Assembly: GCA_032191485.1 (NCBI GenBank) | Contig: JAVDOI010000011.1 | Location: 64,501 to 128,500 of the forward strand | Origin: Leptoclinus maculatus | Lineage: Eukaryota > Chordata > Actinopteri > Perciformes > Stichaeidae | DNA length: 64,000 nucleotides | Reading direction: 5' to 3' | In this document: in pieces, positions 55,458 to 64,000 of the stretch | Layout: each line of letters starts with the position of its first letter | Numbering within the stretch: the stretch's first letter is position 1 | The notes under the pieces: generated by a model | Databases searched by the model: none | Told to the model about the DNA's origin: nothing | The model's input: the letters and a program-made list of their open reading frames with translations, nothing else | Made by a program: the position numbers and the translations under genes

Positions 55458-58209
55458 CCTGCTGAGAGTTAAAGGAAGACGTCCGTTTGTCAAAACCACA
55501 AAATCAAACATCATAAATGTGACGTAGAGAGAAACAAGCTTTTAAAGGAGTGAAGAAAGTGTGACGTTATGTATAAAGTACAGGAATATATAATCATAGA
55601 TATATATATATTCATATATATATATATATATCTGATATATATATATATATATGAATATATATATTCATATATATATATCTGATATATATGAATATATATA
55701 TATCATATATATATATATATTCATATATATATATATGTGATATATGGGGTTGTCTCTCTTTGTACTCGTGGTGTCTTTAGCTGCTGGTTGTTCGTCGACC
55801 TCATTGATTCTTTAATGATCAGACTTCATAAACACATTCTTCTCTTGAAGAACTCATCTCGGGGTTTTTGAAGCTTTTAGATTTCAAAAGAAAATCTTTG
55901 AGAGTTTTTGAAGAGATAATAAACCATAATAAATAGAACTAAAGGTGTGAACTCACATGTGTGTGAAGGAGGAACACTTCTCAATGTTTTCTCACGTCTG
56001 TGATCATAACTAGAATAATAATCAGAGATCCTCGTTCTGACCTCCAGAATCTGATCTCCAACAAACGAGTCATTCAGCTTATCCTTCATTTATATGATAA
56101 CCTTTATGTATTATTTAGTCAATTTAGCCACAACAAGCCGTTTGAATCCTTACAGACTGTGCGTCTGGTTCTTTAATCGCTTCTTAATTCTCTTTGGTGA
56201 ACGTCATCTTTAACTGTAACAGCTCCTCGTTAATAATCATGAAAACATAAAGAAACAAAGAATCCAAACTGTACAAAGTAACGATACAGTTACAAACTTT
56301 AATGTTCACGTTCCAACATGTGTGTAAATATCAAACCAAACGTGATGTTTTAGAGGAAACCGTCGGTTTCTTTACATTCACCTGTAAGTTAGAACAAAGT
56401 GTGACTCGTGAGCATGAGTCTGATATCTGTTCATTTAAAGGGTTCATAATGGAAGAAGAGGCTTTAAGGGAGCAGAGATGAAGAGAGGATTATCAATCCG
56501 TAGACGTGAAACATGAAACTCAGTGTTTGTGTTGTTCTCGTGCCGAGAGTCGCCGGTTTGAATCCCTCGTGAGGTGAAGTCGGCGTAGAATCGATGTCGC
56601 TGTTTAACTGTCGTACATTTAGTGTTCCCGTGCTGTCGTTTATTTCTGCTCCAATATTCAAGACGTTTGTAGAATACAGTTTGTTTTTTAGCTAAAATCA
56701 CTGACGGTGTCGCAGAGAACAAACGGTTTCATACGAGATCACATCAACGTGTTGTGTAATCAGACTAAATATGAACTATTAACTCTTCTATAACGTGCAC
56801 AGTGAAAAGACCTAAACGGGTTAAAAGATTCAAGATAATTCACAAACTCGCCGGTGATTTTCTATTAAACAATATCTTCAACTGAAGGAAATGATTAATA
56901 TTCCTACATTTTGTGTCAGTTCCTTTGTTTTTATTAGTAAAGACGTCACAGTTAGAGGATAATCAGAGCTGAGAAATGCAGCTTTTATACGACGTAAACC
57001 TTCACTATATACGTCTCCGCTGCTCGACCTCCCGTCACATGATCACCGCTCGGCCACCCGGACGCCTGAAAGGGATTTCATCTCCACGAGAACACGCTTC
57101 TCTCTCAGGTCGATCTCACCGGCAGCTCGTCCACGACTTCCTTCAACTGAAACGAGTCCAGACAAAAGCAGCGGTGACTTCTAGAGTCGCTGCTCTTGAA
57201 AAAGGTGTGTGAGAGGTCAGAGGTCACGGTGCACGCAGGCTGCTGCTGTGTGTGTGTGTGTGTGTGTGTGTGTGGGAGTTGGTTTCCGTGCAGAAACGTG
57301 CACACTTTTATTTTGAAATGCTGCATGCTTTTATTCTTTTATTAGAAAGAGGACAGCACAGAGAGAGACTTTAAGTGTCTGGAGGAAATCCTGGTGAAAG
57401 TAAAAGGAAACAGACTCCTCGTCCTCTCGTCTCAGGTTGCTCGTCTTCGTGTGAAGCGGTTCAGAGATTCTTCAGGTTCGACCGCTCCGCGTTTCACACA
57501 GAAGCAAAAGAAGAACTCTGCTGTTTGAGTTTCTCTCAAGTGTTTTTAACTCTGCTTCGTCGTCTTAAGATCACAGACTGAAGTGTAAATGTTGTAAATC
57601 ATATCACAGATTATGCGCTGCTGATTTTAAATCATAACTGTCTTCATATTGTCTTGAAGCTGAACTTGTTGAGCAGCTGCCGGCGTCATCGAGCAGTGAA
57701 AGCTCGTAGAAAACGAGACTTTTTTGTTTAGTTTTGTTCGCTGCATTAAAACTTAACGAACATAACTAATGTTGGAACTTTAATATTCTTAATATCTGTT
57801 AGATAATCAGCCTCATAACCGTTTAATATAAAACGCATGTCGATAGTTTGTTCTAATGATTCAATTCTTTAAATTATAGTTTCTAATTGTTGGCGTCACA
57901 TCTGTATAAAAGTTGATGTTTCATGTTTTAATAAATATTTAGTGAATAAAATAAACCCAAAAAGTTGATTCAGCGACTTGTTTAAAGTATTGAGGATGAA
58001 ACTTTAACGCTCGTGTGTTGATCTTAAATCTTTATTATATCTTTTGTAATGACACTAAAGCTCCTTTCTGAAAAAATAAATAAATAAATAAAATCCTTAA
58101 AAACAAGTTGATCTTTGGGGGAAACCCGTCGGCTGCAGATTCTTACACTTTGTTTTCAGGAAAAATAGACTTTCAGGACTCAACAGAAATGTGAAGATGG
58201 AGGTTTTGC

Positions 58210-58250
<41 letters not shown>

Positions 58251-59079
58251 ATGAAGCTTCAGGTGAACAGATTTCCCTCGACCCTCCCTGACACCGCGGT
58301 AGAAAGAAGAAGAAGAATAAAAAGTGTTGAAGAAAGATGGAGCAGAGTGAGTGATCCTGCCCTCCACGCCCTATCTGTGTCCTCTGGGGTTAAGGGGGGG
58401 GTCAGGTAGTGTTGAGAGGTGAATAATCGTCGGCGGGGGGATTTCCCACTTCGCCGCCATTCGTCATCTGCTCGATCATCGGGGGGCGTTTGGCGTCCAC
58501 TCGGGGCTCCCCGGGGGGGGGGGCGGGGGTTCGTACTCGGGTCTGGAGCGTTCGTCAGTGACGGATCTGAGAGACTTCTGTTCAGAGAGCCGTTACTCAT
58601 GACGATGGAGGAGGTCAGCCGAGGCCTCGCTACCTGTTTGATTTATTCTTCCTCCTTTTAAACGTCTTTATTCTCCCGATAACAAGAACAAATGCACTTC
58701 CTGCTGCATCTGCATATGTCAACACCCTCCTCCTCCTCCTCCTCGTCTTCTTCACGTACACACAATTAAACTCTCCTGAACGCCGCCTTAAGAACGTGTC
58801 GGATAATTAAACAGCCGGCAGATGCGGCGTCGTCCTCGTTACTGTAAATCCTCAGCGACACGTCGTCGTGGAAGTGAAGTTGACTCGTGGAAGTAAACCA
58901 TCGACACTCGAGCGACACTCTTCTTTTGTCTCCTCGTGGCCTCTGAAGAGTGTCGGCCGCCGCGCGGCTAATCACAAGCAGCTACGCTACACGCACAAAA
59001 AAAGAGAAGAAGAAAAAGCTACAAACAATTAACCCCGAGCTTTGTCTGAGAGGAGCAGGTGACCAGGCTAATGGGCTCG

Positions 59080-59143
<64 letters not shown>

Positions 59144-59922
59144 TCTGTTTTGGAGGAAACAGCTGAGTAGAGAAAACATGCAGCTGCATTAGCTCTGCTC
59201 TCCATCCTGAGAGCTAAAACACATCACACAAAAAACAAGTAAAAGATGTAAAAATAAAAAATTCTTCTTCACATCCAAATAAATGTGACGAGAGTTTGGC
59301 GCCAAAAAGCGTGAAACGTAATTTCCCGCCAAAAAACCCCAACAACAAACATCTCCTTGAACAGGAACACTCAGATTTACTGAACACTGAATGCACCACA
59401 GTGACCATAGTTTTATGAATAAATTAAAATATGAATCTGATTAAAAACATTAATTAAAAACTATTAGTTTTAGTTAAAGTTCATTCAGAAAATCTGCTGT
59501 TTTACATCTCGTAATACATTCTGTTTACACCTACAAAGGAATTTCCTGTTCTTATTTCTTCTTGAATAAATTGTCCTAATATGTCAAACAATCAGATTAC
59601 AATATTTGACGATACTAAAACCCCGAGATCCACTGACCCCTGAACGCACCACGCGGTGCAGAGTTTGATGATTTCAGCTCGACTCTCTCCAGATGACTCG
59701 CTGTGAGTTTAGCGTTACGACGTTTTTACTGGAGCGTAGATGTTAACGATTCGGTTGTTCGACGGAGCAGCTTTGAGGTTTATGATCGTTAATGTGTGTA
59801 ATTGTGTTATTGTTCACGTTGAAGGTGAAGCTGCAGAACAAACAGCTGCAGGTCGGAGTTTGACTGCCGTGAAACCTGCGTTTACAACGAATTCTCACAC
59901 ATTCTCACAGAACCCACTAATT

Positions 59923-59961
<39 letters not shown>

Positions 59962-59967
59962 GACCAG

Positions 59968-60009
<42 letters not shown>
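52856..60009 (+). other. ebf: ebf intron 1, proximal part
   Basis: Large intron with no coding exon seen. It includes (TG)n arrays (55417-55454, 57247-57274, 58210-58248, 59086-59142, 59925-60008), an AT palindrome cluster (55597-55745) and otherwise unique sequence. Blocks at 58440-58640 and 58680-58990 are GC-balanced and could be regulatory. Confidence 0.5.
55597..55745. repeat. AT-rich palindrome cluster
   Basis: (AT)n runs are joined by TTCATA, TGAATA and TCTGATAT words in alternating orientation, making several overlapping hairpins of 20-60 bases. Confidence 0.9.
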
Positions 60010-60011
<2 letters not shown>

Positions 60012-60235
60012 AAGCCCCTCAGTCTAAAGACTAATTTGTTGGTAATTGCAGCATGACAGGAGCAGCCATCTCAGCATCGAGCCACCGTTTCCCCGAGCCA
60101 GTCGCCCTAATTAGGAATGACACACGCTATTAAGGTGCACAAATGGAAATCAGTCAGCGGGCGTTTCCTCCGCCATCGAACCCACAGCGGGCCGCCGTCA
60201 CGCCAAAAATACCTCCCACAATGCACTTGTGCAAG
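60010..60235. promoter_or_regulatory. ebf: Candidate enhancer in ebf intron 1
   Basis: Non-repetitive, GC-balanced block right after a (TG)n array. It contains the homeodomain palindrome CTAATTAG (60107-60114), 'gacacacgctattaaggtgc' and GCATGACA. No coding frame. It looks like the conserved noncoding blocks known around vertebrate EBF genes. Confidence 0.4.
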
Positions 60236-60779
60236 ACTCAACAGTAGAAACAAGTGTCAGAATAAGTAGATCAATAAATGAATACATAAATCAGATGTAG
60301 TCATGTGATTACTCTCTATTTGATGAAAGGAAGTCAAATTATTATTATTATACAGATTGTATTCACAAAGAAAACACTAAATGTTAAATTGTTTTTTTTG
60401 TCGATGGAGTTTGTGGTTCTAACCAGTTTCATCGAGTTAAACCTCGAAAAGAAAACAAGAATAATATAAAAACAATAAATACACGAAGAAAACACAAAGT
60501 GTTAAATCGGTGATTCTTCCAAATACAATCTGTTGGTTCAACTAGTTTAATGAATTCAATGCAGAATGTTCAGATCATTTGTTCATTGGTTAACTGATCA
60601 CACGGAGGCTGTTATTGATCAGCTAAGTTGTGTATTATCCGATATTTATAGATCAACGTTTAGTTATTGATTCGTGAGTTTCCTGTTTGAACATTTGAAC
60701 ATTTTGGAGAAAAGTGGATTTATTCTATTGATGAAGTCGATCAATGTTTTGATTTATCAATGAAACCAGGGAACAGACA

Positions 60780-60794
60780 GACGGAGAGGATGCT

Positions 60795-60855
<61 letters not shown>

Positions 60856-60940
60856 CACACTCACGGCCTGCTGTCCTCCCACCGTGCTTCGGCCTCAACT
60901 CATTAGTTCATATTACACGGCTAATGAGAGCTAACCAAAC

Positions 60941-60979
<39 letters not shown>

Positions 60980-61122
60980 AACACACAGGCCTGATTGAGT
61001 AAATGTATTCGTGGGTAATTGTGCAGCCCCGCATAAATCAACACACACACACTGTACATGAACAATATGTGCATATTTTAACCGTCCAAACTCCACTTCC
61101 ATAGCAATTAGAGAGGTGTGTG

Positions 61123-61165
<43 letters not shown>
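60780..61165. promoter_or_regulatory. ebf: Candidate enhancer segments split by (TG)/(AC) arrays
   Basis: Short blocks, 'gcctcaactcattagttcat', 'cacggctaatgagagctaac', 'cgtgggtaattgtgcagccc' and 'ccatagcaattagagagg', are rich in TAAT cores. They are separated by (AC)n at 60799-60860, (TG)n at 60942-60977 and (TG)n at 61117-61164. Confidence 0.3.
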
Positions 61166-61166
<1 letters not shown>

Positions 61167-61616
61167 CGGCACTAATTACATTCAGACTGGACGTTTGGTG
61201 GGAAACATTAACATCCAACGCTAACACTCAGAGCCAAAAAACAAAAAGTCACGTGACGTCAGAGAGTCAGAAGTGGGTCATGAGTCGGTTCAGAAGCTCT
61301 TATTGTGAAAGTTGAACATAAGTCTTCATATGTTCAGTTTGTATTTAATTGTGTCTTTACTGTGGTTTTTATTATGAAAAAGGAGTTTTTTTCTTCGTCT
61401 GAATTGATGCTGATCAGATCTGTGACTCGTTATTTTGGGCTTTACAACAGAGAAAACTTTATCGACACGTTGACTGTTTACGGCGGAGCTTTCAATAAGG
61501 GAGTTTCAGTTAGCATCTGTTAGCATCTGTTAGCATCCAGTCAGTGTGTCAGTTCTGGTTTGAAATCTGCTCTGATTAACTTTCAGATTAAAATAGACTC
61601 AGACTACAACCTGTAG

Positions 61617-61840
61617 TGTGTGTGTGTGTGTGTGTGTGTAAACAGTGTGTGTGTGTGTGTGTGTGATTATAGAGTGTGTGTGTGTGTGTGTGTGTGATTA
61701 TAGAGTGTGTATGTGTGTGTGTGTGTTGTCCCGTCAGGGTGTGTTTGCTCTGAGTTGGTTTCCCACTGAATCTGATTTAAACATCCACCGTTTATTTGAT
61801 TAACATCCTGGCAGCCAGCCAGACAGTGAGTGTGTGTGAA

Positions 61841-61872
<32 letters not shown>

Positions 61873-61987
61873 ATGGCTCATTAGGCTGGTGTGTGTATTC
61901 ATGTGTGTGTGTGTGTGAGACGACAGGCCACGCTGGTTAAAGACTGAAACAGCGGTCACACTCCATCTCCTGTTTGATTAATGTCAT

Positions 61988-62022
<35 letters not shown>
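61617..62022. repeat. Cluster of (TG)n arrays in ebf intron 1
   Basis: Six TG runs (61617-61640, 61647-61664, 61675-61696, 61705-61726, 61835-61868, 61989-62021) separated by short unique blocks, including GATTATAGAGTG repeated twice. Confidence 0.9.
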
Positions 62023-62023
<1 letters not shown>

Positions 62024-62793
62024 AGGCATGTAAGTCAGTCTAAGTATCCAGATGATTTTCAATGTTTTTTAAGGTTAAACTTCAGATTGTCGTCTTTAAT
62101 TTGAGAGAGTTTACGTTCACGTTGGATTCACAGGTTTGTGTCGTTTATTCCTCTTTAATTTATTTTAGTGAGTCTTTTAGCTTTCTGACTATTAAAACGT
62201 CTCACTCAGTCTGTGTGGTGTTTGAAAGACGTCGCTGTTCACCAGGAAGGGAGGCTCTAATGAAAGACACTATCCAGGTGCATTATGGGAAATGTAGGCT
62301 CCAGTGTTTTGAGACTGAAAGTCCAGACATCTCCTCTGCTGCTCACATTCAGACCGCTCTGTCTACAGTCTACATCTCCAGTAGGAACTGAAGTCACCGG
62401 CTTGTTGTTGCAGGTGGGCTCGGTTAGGAGGGAGCACACATTGTTAGGCTGTGGGGTCACATGTGTCCTGCTGTGTGTTTCAGAGCCTGTTGTTGTTTCA
62501 CCTCCAGTCTGCTGATTCTTAAACTCACAGACAAACTAAAGAAAACCTCGACCACTAAACATACAACACGTGTGTGCAGCAGTCAGACAGGTGGAAATAA
62601 TGTGCATTCATTTAACACACAGTTGTATCTGCTATCTCTATGAGCTCTCCAATGGAGTTTCAAAATAAAGCTCTGTTTGGTTTGGAACCAGTCAGAGACG
62701 CTGGATCACTGGCTGATCCCCCTTTTAATCTGAGACAAGAAAAGATCAACCGCCCAGGTTTTATTGCAATATTCAGGCTGTGAATTTATTCAG

Positions 62794-62832
<39 letters not shown>

Positions 62833-62834
62833 AT

Positions 62835-62971
62835 ATGAACTGACTGCACAGGACCGGCTGTCTTGCTCAGTAATTGTTTGCAGAGTGCTCGACACGACTC
62901 CCGCTGACCTTTAATTTCAGGCTTTGTGGTGGAAACGTGCAGATCGCCGGCCGCGGCCCTGTGTTTGTTCT

Positions 62972-63006
<35 letters not shown>

Positions 63007-63310
63007 ATTATTTTTTCCTCTCCGGCTGCTGGCGTGTGATTTACACTCCGGGCATGTTGGAGCGAGCCGTGTGCCATCGATACTGTTTTTATTACACCTT
63101 GTGCCAAGTGCTAACAGCCGGATACGAGGCGCCGCGACGAGTGGATGCCGCCACAATTAGCATAATTGAAATAATAATAATGCTAACGAGCTTTCTGAGT
63201 GGAGGTAGAGCGGAGCGGAGAGGAGGACGAGGGCGATCGCTGCAAAGCATTGTGTGTAATTGGGATAATGGGGCCGGTTTAGTCGATGAAACAGGTGCCA
63301 AAGTCACCGG
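62835..63310. promoter_or_regulatory. ebf: Strong candidate enhancer in ebf intron 1
   Basis: About 450 bases of GC-balanced unique sequence interrupted by one (TG)n (62975-63003). It includes ACAATTAGCATAATTGAAAT followed by AATAATAATGCTAA (63153-63186), a run of overlapping homeodomain/POU half-sites, and 'ttaatttcaggctttgtggt', which holds a RUNX-type TGTGGT. No coding frame fits. Confidence 0.4.
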
Positions 63311-63746
63311 AGTCGGTTAGTTTTCGAGTTAAAAACCTACGTTTGTGTCGGGTCTTTGTCTTCGTTTTCATACAAACAAATATTAAAATAAATGTGAATC
63401 AAAGCTACGTTTGTCCTGAAGCTGTAATACAACAACTGCACTAAAAAATATTAAATTCTGCATATTTGAGTCCCGAAGACATGAAAATATCTGCTCAATG
63501 AGAATATTCATAAAATAATCTGCTTGCTTCAAGATTTCTGTTTAATACGAAAAAATGAAACATGGAAAAGCAAAAGAATTAAAGATGCTAAATAATGCAC
63601 GTTCCACTCGTACAGTACATAGAACCAATGAAGTGTAATTAGATGCAAATACTCCTAAATAAGTGAGGAGTCCTCACACACATGTGTGGTGTTCACAGAG
63701 CTTCTTCTAAGCATTCAGTGTGAGAACATGTTCCTACTTTGAGTTA

Positions 63747-64000
63747 CACGAAGAACAGAACATCAGATCATCAGAACATCAGATCAACAGAACAACAGAA
63801 CAACAGAACAACAGAACAACAGAACAACAGAACAACAGAACATCAGAACATCAGAACATCAGAACATCAGAACAACAGAACAACAGAACAACAGAACAAC
63901 AGAACAACAGAACAACAGATCAACAGAACATCAGAACAGAACATCAGAACATCAGATCATCAGAACATCAGAACATCAGAACATCAGAACAACAGAACAA
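63747..64000 (+). repeat. 9-bp CAGAACAA/CATCAGAA minisatellite at the window edge
   Basis: Nine-base units AACAACAG and AACATCAG, with a few GATCA variants, about 28 copies. The array continues past the end of the window. Confidence 0.95.

Noticed and set aside
52856..64000. Second ebf exon (SGVGLARAHFEKQ) within the window
   Set aside because: I looked for the expected codons on the + strand up to the end and did not find them; the exon is probably beyond the window.

Overview
The window is nuclear DNA of a teleost fish, probably a spiny-rayed one. It has multi-exon genes with GT-AG introns, AT-rich intergenic DNA, very abundant (TG)n/(AC)n arrays, many long minisatellites, and interspersed repeats of fish type. 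Three genes are supported, all on the + strand. Between them lie noncoding DNA and a few fragments I could not identify.

Region 1-5700 is gene-poor: a degenerate GCTAGC-rich tandem repeat (about 130-990), one unidentified open stretch (1270-1470), a minisatellite (2668-3176) and AT-rich DNA. Region 5770-32410 holds nfkb1 (NF-kappa-B p105/p50). I traced one probable noncoding exon and 23 coding exons: N-terminus, Rel homology domain, nuclear localisation signal, glycine-rich processing region, ankyrin repeats, death domain and the C-terminal IKK degron. The reading frame is intact except for one surplus base in a G-rich stretch of an ankyrin exon (about 26291-26300). The promoter carries a perfect CRE two bases from a consensus kappa-B site. 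Most nfkb1 introns are filled with minisatellites and microsatellites, several of which touch splice sites.

Region 32870-43300 holds a class I ubiquitin-conjugating enzyme of the UBE2D family, most likely ube2d3, with two alternative C-terminal exons. Mammals also have NFKB1 close to UBE2D3, which supports both names. The two products act in one pathway: UBE2D enzymes work with E3 ligases that ubiquitinate I-kappa-B and p105 during NF-kappa-B signalling. Region 43430-50340 is mostly repeats: a 0.8-kb GTCGAC/GTCAAC minisatellite, a 1.2-kb polypyrimidine array and a degenerate GGTTC repeat field. It also has one unidentified C-terminal-like coding stretch at 47256-47429.

Region 50800-64000 contains the promoter, 5' UTR and first coding exon of an EBF/COE transcription factor, followed by the start of a large intron. 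That intron has several GC-balanced, homeodomain-site-rich blocks that look like conserved noncoding enhancers, separated by (TG)n arrays. The window ends inside a 9-bp minisatellite.

A roughly 360-bp interspersed repeat occurs five times (11.4, 15.1, 30.8, 40.1 and 46.3 kb). Each copy carries a 13-base match to the CTCF core. One copy is rearranged into an inverted repeat inside the likely nfkb1 3' UTR, and another has been amplified as a 60-bp tandem array beside a ube2d3 splice donor. All calls come from reading the sequence by eye; no search or alignment was run, and family comparisons are from memory.
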